Shown here: in pieces, positions 37,629 to 47,901 of the stretch | How positions within the stretch are numbered: position 1 is the first letter of the stretch | How the letters are laid out: every line of letters begins with the position of its first letter | Translations under genes and position numbers: made by a program | Source of the DNA: CAVZMO01 sp963776195 | GTDB lineage: Bacteria; Nitrospirota; Thermodesulfovibrionia; Thermodesulfovibrionales; SM23-35 | Assembly: GCA_963776195.1 (NCBI GenBank) | Contig: CAVZMO010000047.1 | Span: 1-64,000, forward strand | Direction: 5' to 3' | DNA length: 64,000 nt | The notes under the pieces: model-generated | The model's input: only the letters and a program-made list of their open reading frames with translations | Databases searched by the model: none | What the model was told of the DNA's origin: nothing

Positions 37629-39829
37629 ATGTCCAAGTTAATAGCCTCAGCAGCCATACAGAGGAGCACACAAGCTGGTAAGTCAGCGCGGAAGAGATGC
37701 TCGAAAAGGCTATTACCGAGAAAGGTGGAAGTTTTCTTTTTGAGTTCCCTGATACGGCGTATTATCTTCCCATGATATATGCTATGACGGGTTTCCCTGT
37801 AAAGACCCTCTCGGATATGAGAGGTGCGCTCGGTATGGCAAAAGAATTACTCCATCCGGAGCCTGAAGAACACTTATGGAAGCCCTATTTAGGCGAAGCG
37901 CTTGATTCCGGAATGGCATCACTTTTTGCTGAGGAGATAATAATGGCCATGCGATACATTGATGGCCTTGAGCCCGCAGTAGATCCGGAAACAGGGTATG
38001 TCTATAACGGGTTTATTACCGATACCATTCAGAGGAACCTCGGAATACAGCTCGTTGACGGGACATTGCCGGGTTTTGCCGCCATCATTGGTGCGGCCCC
38101 TGACGATGATGCCGCGGTGAAGATTGTACGGGAGCTTCAGGAGAAGAACATCCTCACCTTCCTTATGGGCCACGTGAACGGCAATAGCGTTACGAAACAG
38201 CTTCTGAGAAAGGGAGTTGAACTCGGATTTGACACAAGGATAGTTCCTGTGGGTCCTGACACAGAACATACGATATATCCTCTAAGTTGGTCGGTGAGGG
38301 CCTCCCTGATTTTTGGAGGCAAAAAACCTGGGGATTTCAAGGCCCATCTTAAATATACCAAAGACAGGGTTTTTGCCTTCGCACTGGTGCTCGGCGGTCT
38401 GGATGAGACCAAGTGGACGACCGGAGCGGGCGCAATAAATATGGGTTATCCTGCAATCTGTGATACGGACATCCCGGTTATCCATCCTACCGGTGTGTGT
38501 ATCTATGAAGAGGTTGAAAAGGAGTTTGACCATAATAAGATTGTCCAGAAAGCGATCGAAGTAAGGGGGTTGAAGATCACTGTCGAAAAACCTCCGATAC
38601 CCGTTTCATACGGTCCCGCATTTGAGGGCGAGAGAATCCGGAAAGAGGACATGTTCATAGAGTTCGGAGGCGCGCGCACTCCTTCTTTCGAGTGGGTAAG
38701 GATGAGGGAGATGGAGGAGATAGAGGACGGCAAGATAATTATTGTCGGCGACAACTGGAAGGAGAGATATGAGCAGGGCGGAAAGATGCCGCTTGCCATT
38801 GTCATAGACGTAGCAGGCAGAAAGATGCAGAAGGATTTTGAGGCGGTCATAGAGAGAAAGATCCATCACAATATCAATGAGGCCCAGGGCATCTGGCACA
38901 TGGGCCAGCGCGATATCAACTGGATAAGGATCAATCACAATGCAAAGAAGGAAGGGTTCACCCTTGAACATCTCGGAATACTGAATGCTACGATGACACA
39001 CCACAGGTTCAGGTCAATTGTGGATAAGGTCCAGGTGACGATTTACACCGATGAGGAAGATGTGTTGAGGGTGCAGGAAGAGGCGAGGGCGGCATACAAA
39101 GAGCGCGACCGGAGACTGGGCGGACTTGTCGACGATGCGGTGGACACGTTTTACTCCTGCCTTCTCTGTCAGTCCTTTGCTCCGAGTCATGTTTGCGTCA
39201 TCAGCCCCGAACGTCTCGGTCTCTGCGGGGCGTATAACTGGCTCGACTGTAAGGCGGCCTTTGAGATAGACCCAACAGGAGGCAACCAGCCCATACTCAA
39301 GGGAGACCTTATCGATACAAGATACGGGAGGTATACCGGTATCGATGAATATCTCAAAAAGGCATCAGGCGGTGCGTTAGAGACGTTGAACCTTTATACG
39401 ATTATGGAGAATCCCATGACCTCATGCGGCTGCTTCGAGTGCATAATTGCGATCGTTCCCGAGGCAAACGGCGTCATGATAGTGCAGCGGGGTCATACAG
39501 CCATGACACCGGTCGGCATGAAGTTTTCGACCCTGGCAGGCACCGTCGGAGGCGGAACCCAGAATCCCGGGTTCATGGGAATCGGCAGGAATTTTATCGT
39601 CAGCAAGAAATTTCTCTCAGGAGACGGCGGGATCAAAAGGATCGTCTGGATGACGAAAAACCTGAAGGAAAGCCTGAAGGAGGCATTTGACCAAAGGGCG
39701 GCGGAGGAAGGGGTTCCCGGCCTCCTCGACAAGATCGCAGACGAAACAGTCTGCGAAGATTCTGAAAAATTTCTGGAGTTCCTCGCAGGTGTCGGACATC
39801 CGGCACTTGAAATGGAACCGATACTATAA
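37629..39829 (+). CDS. acsB: Acetyl-CoA synthase (CODH/ACS alpha subunit), frameshift near the N-terminus
   Basis: Condenses methyl, CO and CoA to acetyl-CoA. The true start is judged to be ATG 37629, behind AGAGGAGG, giving MSKLIASAAIQRST as in the family; that frame slips by one base between 37678 and 37690 and continues as SAEEMLEKAITEKGGSF. A downstream ATG at 37697 would yield 710 residues but has no ribosome site and lacks the conserved N-terminus. A-cluster nickel-iron ligands are present: CLLCQSFAPSHVC, LGLCGAYNW and SCGCFECI. A CO-channel/Rossmann N-terminal half is also complete. As the gene is central to the pathway, the slip is probably a sequence error. Confidence 0.93.
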
Positions 39830-39831
39830 AT

Positions 39832-39882
39832 GTAGCCGCACCCTTTAGGATGCGTTGAACGCAGGCTAAAGCCTGCGACTAC
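39832..39882 (+). repeat. Palindromic repeat, family D (acsB-cooS gap)
   Basis: Arms GTAGCCGCA (39832-39840) and TGCGACTAC (39874-39882) pair with one mismatch, with an inner hairpin GCAGGCTAAAGCCTGC. It begins two bases after the acsB stop. Confidence 0.7.
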
Positions 39883-39907
39883 TAATGCAAACGAAGACGG
39901 AGGATAT

Positions 39908-41893
39908 ATGGATAAAATTGTAAAGAGTGCAAATGAGGCTGCAGAGAAAATAATAGAATGGGGTGAATCTCACAAGATAGAGACATGCTTTGACAGGGCA
40001 GAGAGGTTGAAGCCATGTCCTATAGGCGTATCAGGCGCGTGCTGCAAGGTATGCCATATGGGGCCATGCCGTTTTATGGGGCCAAACGCGGAGGAAGACG
40101 CAAGAGGAGTCTGCGGGGCGACTCTGCCGACCGTTGCTTCGAGGAACCTGCTCAGGATGGCGGTGGCCGGAGCAGCGGCCCATTCGGACCATGCAAGGGA
40201 CATGGCTTTTACGTTGCTCTCGGTGGCGAACGGCGAAGCAAAGGATTTTAAGATCACGGACGTGAAAAAACTTTATAAAGTCGCCGGGATCCTTGAAATA
40301 GAATTTGAAGGCCGTCCGGTCAATGATGTTGCCAGGGATGTGGCGACGAAACTTATAGAGGACTTCGGCCGCCAGAAAGGTGAATTGAATTACATCAAGA
40401 GAGCGCCCAAGAAGACACAGGAAAGGTGGAGAAAGTGGGGCATCGTCCCGAGAGGTGTGGACAGGGAAATAACCGAGGCTATGCACCGCACCCATATGGG
40501 TGTTGATCATGACCCGGACAACCTTCTTCTGAGTGTTCTTAAGGTTTCCCTTGCCGACGGATGGGGAGGCAGCATGATCTCTACCGATATTACCGATATC
40601 CTGTTCGGTACCCCCATGCCTGTGAAGGCGGAGGCGAGTTTCGGCATCTTTAAAGAGGACGAGGTCAATCTCGTTGTGCATGGACATGAGCCGTCACTCG
40701 CGGAGATGATCGTGGATGTCGTGAGTGAACCCGAACTGATAGACTATGCAAAATCAAAGGGCGCAAAGGGAATTAATCTCGGAGGCATGTGCTGTACCGC
40801 CAATGAGGTGTTGATGAGACACGGCATTCCGACCGCAGGTGGGTTTACAAATCAGGAACTTGCGATTATGACCGGGCTTGTTGATGCGATAACCGTCGAT
40901 GTGCAGTGTATCATGCCCGCATTGACGGAGATTTCAAAGAAGTTCCATACGAAGGTAATCACAACTTCCTATAAAGCCAAGATACAGGGCGCTCTCCATA
41001 TCGAATATGACGAACACAGGGCCAAGGAGATAGCGAGACAGATCGTCAGGACCGCAATTGATAATTACACCAACAGGAAAAAAGAGGGCAGTTATATTAC
41101 GGATAAAGTCCCGGTGATTGCCGGGTTTTCCCATGAATATATAGAGTATATGCAGGGCGGACGATGGCGGGCGTCCTTCAGACCTCTCAATGATGCTATC
41201 ATGGCTGGAAGAATCCGGGGGGTAGTGGGCCTCGCAGGATGCGATAATCCGAGGGTCCCCTCGCAGGGGCTCCATCGTTTTCTTGCGATCGAATTGATTA
41301 AGAATGATGTGCTCATCGTCTCTACCGGCTGCGGCTCTGCCGCATGCGGGACCGCCGGCTTTTTGACGCCCGAGACAGCCCTTGAAAATGCAGGTCCGGG
41401 CTTAAGGGAAGTATGTGAGGCGATAGGGATACCGCCGATCCTCCACCTCGGCTCGTGTGTGGATAATTCGAGGATATTGACGATAGCAACGGCTATGGCT
41501 GAAGAGGGAGGTCTCTCCGACGAGATAGGAGGTATGCCCGCAGTCGGCATAGCGCCTGAGTGGATGTCCGAGAAAGCAATTGCGATAGGGTGTTATTTTG
41601 CGGCTTCGGGTTTCCCGGTAATCTTCGGGGGTGAATCGCCTGTCGAGGCGAGCAGGGAAGTAACGAAGATAATGACCGAGGTGTGGTTCGAAAGATTCAA
41701 GGGTGCATTGCATTTCGAGCCGGATCCGGAGAAGATACTGGCCCTTACCCTTGACTATATCGATAAAGCAAGGGAGACCCTGAAACTGAGGAAATACGAA
41801 CCCGGCAAGTTTGGCGCCGAGAGGGTTCTTATGGATATGGCTGCAAGACGCGGAATCGAAAGGGCGGCAAAACCACATATCGGAATATATTAG
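39908..41893 (+). CDS. cooS: Ni-Fe carbon monoxide dehydrogenase catalytic subunit
   Basis: A 661-residue CODH (AcsA/CooS) that interconverts CO2 and CO and feeds CO to acetyl-CoA synthase. The N-terminal B/D cluster cysteines are seen in CPIGVSGACCKVCHMGPC, the C-cluster ligands in VHGHEPSLAE (His), GGMCCTANE, STGCGSAACGT, LGSCVDNSR and IAIGCYFAASG. It is complete, intact and cytosolic. The nickel-inserting ATPase CooC is not found in the window. Its position behind acsB supports a bifunctional CODH/ACS rather than a stand-alone CO oxidiser. Confidence 0.96.
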   Translation: MDKIVKSANEAAEKIIEWGESHKIETCFDRAERLKPCPIGVSGACCKVCHMGPCRFMGPNAEEDARGVCGATLPTVASRNLLRMAVAGAAAHSDHARDMAFTLLSVANGEAKDFKITDVKKLYKVAGILEIEFEGRPVNDVARDVATKLIEDFGRQKGELNYIKRAPKKTQERWRKWGIVPRGVDREITEAMHRTHMGVDHDPDNLLLSVLKVSLADGWGGSMISTDITDILFGTPMPVKAEASFGIFKEDEVNLVVHGHEPSLAEMIVDVVSEPELIDYAKSKGAKGINLGGMCCTANEVLMRHGIPTAGGFTNQELAIMTGLVDAITVDVQCIMPALTEISKKFHTKVITTSYKAKIQGALHIEYDEHRAKEIARQIVRTAIDNYTNRKKEGSYITDKVPVIAGFSHEYIEYMQGGRWRASFRPLNDAIMAGRIRGVVGLAGCDNPRVPSQGLHRFLAIELIKNDVLIVSTGCGSAACGTAGFLTPETALENAGPGLREVCEAIGIPPILHLGSCVDNSRILTIATAMAEEGGLSDEIGGMPAVGIAPEWMSEKAIAIGCYFAASGFPVIFGGESPVEASREVTKIMTEVWFERFKGALHFEPDPEKILALTLDYIDKARETLKLRKYEPGKFGAERVLMDMAARRGIERAAKPHIGIY

Positions 41894-41974
41894 TGTGGGC
41901 GCACCTTTAGGGTGCGTTGGAGTATCGCAGGCTATCGCCCCGGCGATCCGCCAAGGTGGAAAGCCTGCGGCTGC
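41894..41974 (+). repeat. Palindromic repeat, family D (cooS-nuoE gap)
   Basis: Starts immediately after the cooS stop. GGGCGCACCTTTAGGGTGCG forms one hairpin, and CGCAGGCTATC...AAGCCTGCGGCTGC the other. It is the most rearranged of the three family D copies, with a CGCCCCGGCGAT insertion. Confidence 0.65.
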
Positions 41975-41988
41975 ATTGTGGAGGGTAC

Positions 41989-42477
41989 ATGAACGTAGAT
42001 GAGATCGATGTTGACGGACAGATAGGTGAAGTGGGAGAGATTCTCGGTGAGCAGGAGAAGAAGAGGGGGATACTGATCCATGTCCTGCAGAAGATTCAGG
42101 AAGACAACGGTTTTTTGCCTGAAGATAAATTGAGAAAGCTTTCTAAAACACTGAACATTCCATTATCCGAGATCTATAGCGTTGCAAGTTTCTATAAGAT
42201 GTTTCACTTCAAACCGAGGGGTAAAAAAGTGGTCAGAGTCTGTCTCGGGACAGCCTGTTACGTGAGGGGATCAAAGAAGGTCCTGAATGCGCTCGAAAAC
42301 GAATTTCATGTTCACAACGGAGAGACAACCGGAGACCTTGCCATGACACTCGAGACGGTCGGATGTGTCGGATGTTGCGGACTTGCTCCCGTGGCTACGG
42401 TTAATGAAGATGTGGTTGGCGAAATTGTAGGGGGGAAAAAGTTGGAGCTATTGATCAGATCTGTTAGAGAAGATTAA
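41989..42477 (+). CDS. NuoE/HydC-like [2Fe-2S] thioredoxin-fold subunit
   Basis: About 162 residues from ATG 41989, with GGAGG eight bases before. It has a helical N-terminus (ILIHVLQKIQEDNGFLP), then a thioredoxin-fold 2Fe-2S site with cysteines in CLGTACYVRGS and VGCVGCCGLAPV. It is the 24-kDa-type subunit of complex I and of electron-bifurcating hydrogenases and formate dehydrogenases. Here it should partner the next gene's NuoF. It is intact. Confidence 0.92.
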   Translation: MNVDEIDVDGQIGEVGEILGEQEKKRGILIHVLQKIQEDNGFLPEDKLRKLSKTLNIPLSEIYSVASFYKMFHFKPRGKKVVRVCLGTACYVRGSKKVLNALENEFHVHNGETTGDLAMTLETVGCVGCCGLAPVATVNEDVVGEIVGGKKLELLIRSVRED

Positions 42478-42560
42478 GAGCGGGTGTCGATGGCTCTTTT
42501 AATTCGGTTATAAAAACATGAGGATATGAAAAAATTCAGGGTGACGCGGGAGTCAGTCAA

Positions 42561-44903
42561 ATGAGAGTTTTAGAAAGACTTAAGGATTTCGGAGAACTGA
42601 AAGCGCTGAGGGCTCTTCTCAAAGATGAGCTATTCAGACCCGACAAGAAAAGGATAAAGGTCTGCTGTGGAACTGCGTGCACTGCTACGGGCTCAAAGAA
42701 TATTGTCAAAACATTTGAGGAGGAGAGTTCAAAAAAGGGCCTCGATGTCGAGATTGTTAAGACAGGATGCCAGGGACTGTGCCAGAAGGGGCCTGTTATG
42801 AAGGCGGAGCCGTACGGCTATTTTTATCAGCGGGTCAAAAAGGAAGATGTAAAGAAGATTATTGATACTACCTATTCTGCGGATTCTCCCGTCAGGGAAT
42901 TGCTTTACAGGGATACCTTTCTTGAGAAGCCTGTTGAGACGATGGAAGAAGTACCGTTTTATAAGAAACAGATGAGGATCGCTCTCAGAAATAACGGAAT
43001 GATAGACCCGACGAACATACACCATTATCTCGCAGTCGGCGGTTATCTCGCTGCAGAGAAGATGTTTTCCGCGATGAACCCAAGTCAGGTCATCGAGGAG
43101 GTAAAGAAAGCGAACCTCAGAGGCAGGGGCGGCGCGGGTTTCCCCGCAGGCGTGAAATGGGAGCATACCAAAAAGGCGTCGGGCACAATCAAAATGGTTA
43201 TAGCGAATGGCGATGAGGGCGACCCCGGTGCATTTATGGACAGGTCGATCATGGAAGGCGACCCCCACAGCCTGTTGGAGGGTATGCTTATTTGTGCATA
43301 TGCCGTCGGTGCGAAATATGGAATTATATACGTGCGTCATGAGTATCCGCTGGCAGTTAAAAATCTCGGCATCGCGATTAAACAGGCTGAAGATCTGGGC
43401 TTACTGGGTGAGAATATTCTCGGTACGGGATTTGATTTTACCGTCCAGATCAAAGAAGGCGCGGGCGCCTTTGTATGCGGGGAAGCTACGGCCCTGGTCG
43501 CATCAATAGAGGGCGAAAGAGGATTCCCCAGGCCGAGACCTCCGAGGCTTTCGGAACCAGGCGGGGGAAGCTGGGGATACCCTTCGAATCTGAACAACGT
43601 AGAGACCTATGCCTGTGTACCTCCGATTATCGAGAACGGTGCAGATTGGTTCCTGAGTATAGGGACTCAAGGTTCCCCCGGGACCAAAGTGTTTGCACTT
43701 ACAGGCAAGGTGAAGAATACAGGACTTGTTGAAGTACCGATGGGAATAACCCTGAGGGAGATAATATTCGACATCGGCGGCGGAATTATGGGGAATAAGA
43801 AATTCAAGGCCGTTCAGACAGGAGGCCCTTCGGGGGATGCATCCCCGAGCAGCATCTTGACCTGCCCGTAGATTTCGATTCACTCACGAAGGTCGGTTCG
43901 ATCATGGGGTCGGGCGGTATGGTTGTTATGGATGAGGACAACTGTATGGTCGATATAGCAAAGTTCTTCCTTTCTTTTACGCAGGCCGAGTCATGCGGGA
44001 AAGTGTCCGCCTTGCAGGATCGGTACTTACCAGATGCTCCAGATACTGGAGAAGATAACCTCAGGCAATGGCGAGGTCGGTGATATCGAGAGGCTTGAGC
44101 GTCTCGGAAAGCTTGTAAAGGCAGGGTCTCTCTGCGGTCTCGGCCAGAGCGCGCCGAATCCCGTTCTTACGACGATCAAGTATTTCCGTGATGAATACGA
44201 AGAGCATGTGAGGGACAAATACTGCAGGGCAAAAGTATGCAACCTGGGTGTCTTCATGATAGAGCATGATGAATGTATCCTCTGTGGCCTCTGCAAACAG
44301 GCATGCGCTTTTGATGCCGTAAAGGAGATGAGGAGGAGTTTCTTTATCGACCAGGACCGTTGCAAAAAATGCAAGGCATGCTATCTTGCCTGTCCCGTGG
44401 GGGCCGTGAAAATAAAGAAGGAAAGGTACGTGAAGCTGGAGGAGGAGTTCAAAATACCTCCGGAGAGTATTGAAATCATGGAAAGGAGGACGAGGATGAC
44501 GCTAAAGGATATTTTAGAATCAAGGCCATATGAGATCGTAACCGTCCGGCAAGAGCGCACTGTGGACGATGCGGTAAAGGTCATGAGCGAGAAAAACGTC
44601 AGCGGAATCTTTGTGGTCGATGATAAAGACAAGCTGGTGAGTCTCTTTACGGAGAGGGATATTGTGCGCTGTGTCTTTAAGAATATTCCGCTTGATACGG
44701 CCATAGAAAATCTGGGAAAGCGCGAGATTACGACATTCGATCCCTCAGTGGAAGTGCATTCGGCAATTTCCATCGCTTCGAGAAAAAAGATCAGACATCT
44801 CCCTGTTGTTGAAGGCGATAAGATTATAGGGATGATTACGTTTAGAGATTTGGTTTCGTATCTGCTTCCTGAAATTTGCTATATGGCAGAGACGGTGTAT
44901 TGA
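42561..44903 (+). CDS. NuoF-like flavoprotein fused to 2x4Fe-4S ferredoxin and two CBS domains, two frameshifts
   Basis: About 780 residues if repaired. Order: 2Fe-2S thioredoxin-like domain (CCGTACTATGSK, GCQGLCQKGP; 1-110), NuoF FMN/NADH core (RGRGGAGFPAGVKW, ANGDEGDPGAFMDR), 4Fe-4S cap (SCGKCPPCRIGTYQML once the frame is repaired), two 4Fe-4S motifs (CILCGLCKQAC and CKKCKACYLAC; about 570-620), and a CBS pair (about 645-780; VSGIFVVDDKDKLVSLFTER, IRHLPVVEGDKIIGMITFRD). One slip lies in a run of five Gs (43832-43836), the other at 44001-44004; both look like single-base errors. It would oxidise or reduce NAD(H) for the CODH/ACS operon; the CBS pair may sense adenylates. Confidence 0.88.
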
Positions 44904-44944
44904 AATATCCGTCGGTAAAAATATAGATATTTTTTGGAGTAATC

Positions 44945-45553
44945 ATGAGTGAGGAAAGTCTAACAAAGGAAAGAAAACTCGAAGATATAAAAAAAGAGGC
45001 TGAAGAGAGGGCATGCGCCTTGCAGAAAGTCCTCTATTTTATCGAAGAGTTCCTTGCCGGACCGATGTGCGGAAAATGTTATCCCTGTTCCCTCGGAACG
45101 GCAGAAGCCAGGATCAGGTTAACCCGGATCAAAGAACATCTCGGAGAGGTCAGCCACGCCGATATCCAGGTGCTGAACAGAATAGGCGTGAACATGATAG
45201 AGGGGTCATTCTGTAAGAAAGGGAAGGATACCGGGAAATTTGTCATCGATGCACTTACGAACTCAGGTGAAGAATTCGAACAACATGTCTCCGGCGTGTG
45301 TCCGAAGAAGGAATGCATAAGCCTTGTCGAATATGTCATACAGCCCGATTTGTGTATCATGTGCGGGAAATGTCTGGAAACGTGCAAGTTCGATGCCATA
45401 ACAGGTGAAAAGAGAGTGCCTTATTTATCAGGATACCTTCCCTTCGAGATAAGGCAGAAGCGGTGTACGAAGTGCGGAGAGTGTGTCACTGCTTGTCCCA
45501 CGGGGGCAATTGAACTTATATCTGTGGTTATAGAGGATCTCATTAACAAATAG
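44945..45553 (+). CDS. Free NuoF-C-terminal-like domain plus 2x4Fe-4S ferredoxin protein
   Basis: A 202-residue protein. Residues 35-125 mirror the C-terminal 4Fe-4S helical cap of NuoF: GPMCGKCYPCSLGTAEARI, then GSFCKKGKDTGKF and EFEQHVSG. It lacks any FMN or NADH site. Residues 135-195 carry two ferredoxin motifs, CIMCGKCLETCKFD and CTKCGECVTACPTG. It starts 41 bases after the CBS fusion and probably forms an extra electron wire within the same complex. It resembles a duplicated tail of the previous gene. Confidence 0.85.
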   Translation: MSEESLTKERKLEDIKKEAEERACALQKVLYFIEEFLAGPMCGKCYPCSLGTAEARIRLTRIKEHLGEVSHADIQVLNRIGVNMIEGSFCKKGKDTGKFVIDALTNSGEEFEQHVSGVCPKKECISLVEYVIQPDLCIMCGKCLETCKFDAITGEKRVPYLSGYLPFEIRQKRCTKCGECVTACPTGAIELISVVIEDLINK

Positions 45554-45569
45554 ATTTAGTGCGGTAGCG

Positions 45570-45648
45570 GTAGCCGCAGGCTTCAGCCTGTGTTTAAGAG
45601 TATCCGATATGTGAAGCATAAGACACGCAACCTAAAGGTTGCGGCTAC
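45570..45648 (+). repeat. Palindromic repeat, family D (upstream of the NuoG-like gene)
   Basis: Perfect outer arms GTAGCCGCA (45570-45578) and TGCGGCTAC (45640-45648), with inner AGGCTTCAGCCT. It lies between the ferredoxin gene and the NuoG-like gene. Confidence 0.75.
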
Positions 45649-45709
45649 CATTAAGAATTGAAATGCGATCAATTAGAGAATAACTTCTTTAGATAGAGGA
45701 GGGTTTTTG

Positions 45710-47765
45710 ATGGAGAGGATGGTCAAATTTCAGATAGACGGAAAATCAGGCTGAGGCCCCGGCAGGGATGAACCTTATCGATGCGGCGGAGCTTGCCGGT
45801 ATTCATATTCCGAACCTCTGCTACATCAAAGGTATGAAAGGTATAGGGGCATGCAGACTTTGCCTGGTAGAAGTGGAAGGGTTGAAGGCCCCTGTCATAG
45901 CCTGTAATACAAAAGTCAAAGACGGCATGGTAATCAATACGAAGACCGAGAGGGTTCAGGAAGTAAGAAAATTTGTTATTGACCTTCTCCTTTCCATGCA
46001 TCCGCTGGACTGCATGACATGTACCAAAGCCGGGGGCTGCAACCTTCAGCAGTATGCATATGATTTTGAACTGAAGGAATCTTCCTTTACAAGAAAGAAG
46101 TCGGGGTATCCGACTGATGAAGCAAATCCGTTTATAAAGAGAGACCCCGAATACTGTATCCTCTGCGGCAGGTGTGTAAGGGTCTGCAAGGAACAGGGGA
46201 CAAACGTCCTCGATTTCATGGGAAGAGGTATCGAATCAAAGGTTATTACCGCCAACGACAAGCCGTTGCAGGAATCGGGGTGCACATTCTGCGGGAGCTG
46301 CGTCGATGCATGTCCTGTCAATGCCCTTCTTGAGTCGGACAGATCGCATAAAGGGAGAGCGTGGGAGTATGAAAAGGCAAACACCGTCTGCCTTTTATGC
46401 GGGAACGGCTGTGACGTCAGCGTTAGCACGAAAGACGGCAGGGTTCAGAAGATTAACTCAGCGGCAGAGGCAGGCTCTGCAGAAAAGTATATCTGCGCTT
46501 ACGGAAGGTTCGGCTTCGACTGTATCGAGGCAGAGACAAGACTTATGTCTCCTCTGAAAAAAGTAGACGGTGAACTCAGAGAGACAACGTGGACGGACGC
46601 TCTCGGCATCGTTGCCGATAGACTCAAGAACGCCGGCCGGGACGTTGGAATAATAAGCGTTGCAGGAATAACGAACGAGGACGCCTTGATCCTGAAAAGG
46701 CTTGCACAGAATGTCGTCAAAACCAAGCACTTTGATACTACAATGAGTCTCTACGCAGACAGTGATTCTTTTAAGAACTCCCAGAGAGCGGATATCGATA
46801 AGGCGGACCTCATTATGTTGGTCAACTTGAATCCGTCCCAATGGGAGAGGGTCCTTCCGGCACTCGACGCCTCTGTAAGAAAGAGGGTCTGCAGAGGGGC
46901 AAAGCTCATTGTCATAAATTCCTCCGATACAAAGATCGGAGAGGCGGCAACCCTGAATCTCAAAGGGGACGAGATATCCATCCTGAAAGGTGTCGCAAAG
47001 ACTTTAATTACAAAGGGGTTAAAAGCGGAGAAGCAGCTCGAATCTTCTGTTAAAGATGTGGAGATTACGGAGGACATGGAAAAAGCGGCGACCCTCATTG
47101 CCGAGGCCAATGATCCGCTCATATTTGCTTCGCCTTCATTGTTCGAATCGTCGGCGAATATCGCTTTAATGAAAGGGAAGGTGATATCCGTTGGACTCGA
47201 GAGTAACACGAGGGGTGTTGCCCTGATGGGTTTGACAACCGAAGGAAAGACCTATAAAGAGATGGTTGGTGTAGCAGAAACCAAAGAGCATGGCGCTAAG
47301 AGCGCTGTAAAGGTCCTTTATGCTGTTGGTGAAGTGCCTCTCCAGAGCAGACCGGCAGGGATCGATTTCCTCATCGTCCAGAATTCACATCTCACAGAGC
47401 TTGCGAAACAGGCGGATATCGTGCTGCCTTCAGCAACCTTCCTGGAGTCTTCCGGTACGATGATCGATTATATGGGAAGAATGAAATATCTTCAGAAAGT
47501 CATAGAGCCCCAGGGAGAATCAAAGGGCCACAGTGATATTTTTATCGACCTTTCGAAGGTTATGGGCGCCGCTCTGAAGAGACCGACAGAAGCGGAGATC
47601 AAAAAGGTATCGAAGGTGCAGGCAAGAATCACATACAGCCCGTTTGTGAAAAAAGATGAATTCGATGTGTCACCTGAAGAATTGATCGAGTCAATCAATG
47701 CCTCTGTCATCAACGGATCAAGGCTCTTGTGGCTGAAAGAGACCGAGAAGAGCGTAGCGGCATAG
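45710..47765 (+). CDS. NuoG-like iron-sulfur / molybdopterin-fold subunit, frameshift near the start
   Basis: About 685 residues. ATG 45710 follows GAGGAGGG and reads MERMVKFQIDGKS; a one-base slip near 45745-45757 leads into EAPAGMNLIDAAELAGIHIP. Clusters in order: 2Fe-2S (CYIKGMKGIGACRLC, IACNT), His-Cys 4Fe-4S (HPLDCMTCTKAGGCNLQ), two 4Fe-4S (CILCGRCVRVCKEQG, CTFCGSCVDACPVN), and the N7-type site CLLCGNGCDVSV with ICAYGR. The remainder is a reduced molybdopterin-oxidoreductase fold with no Sec/Cys metal ligand and no H-cluster motifs, so it is neither a formate dehydrogenase nor an Fe-Fe hydrogenase catalytic subunit. It would collect electrons for or from CODH/ACS. The operon ends here. 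Confidence 0.88.
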
Positions 47766-47791
47766 TTCATCTCTTCAATGATGTATACATT

Positions 47792-47825
47792 AAAAAGGGT
47801 AATGGTTTCGATTACCCTTTTTTTT
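47792..47825 (+). terminator. Intrinsic terminator of the acs-nuo operon
   Basis: AAAAGGGTAAT, a seven-base loop, and ATTACCCTTTT form a perfect 11-bp stem that runs into eight or nine Ts. It lies 27 bases after the NuoG-like stop. Confidence 0.93.
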
Positions 47826-47901
47826 GCGCTCCATCAAGTTGATGGTTTAGATTTGCGGGTGGAAAATCATTCATTATTCTTTGGTGTATAATAACGGATA
47901 C

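Noticed and set aside
37629..45760. Programmed frameshifting in acsB, NuoF and NuoG
   Set aside because: There is no consistent slippery heptamer plus downstream structure; positions differ and at least one is a simple G-run length difference, so sequence error is simpler.
45710..47765. NuoG-like gene as an Fe-Fe hydrogenase or formate dehydrogenase
   Set aside because: None of the H-cluster cysteine motifs is present, and the molybdopterin-fold part lacks a Cys/Sec metal ligand; the cluster pattern is that of NuoG.
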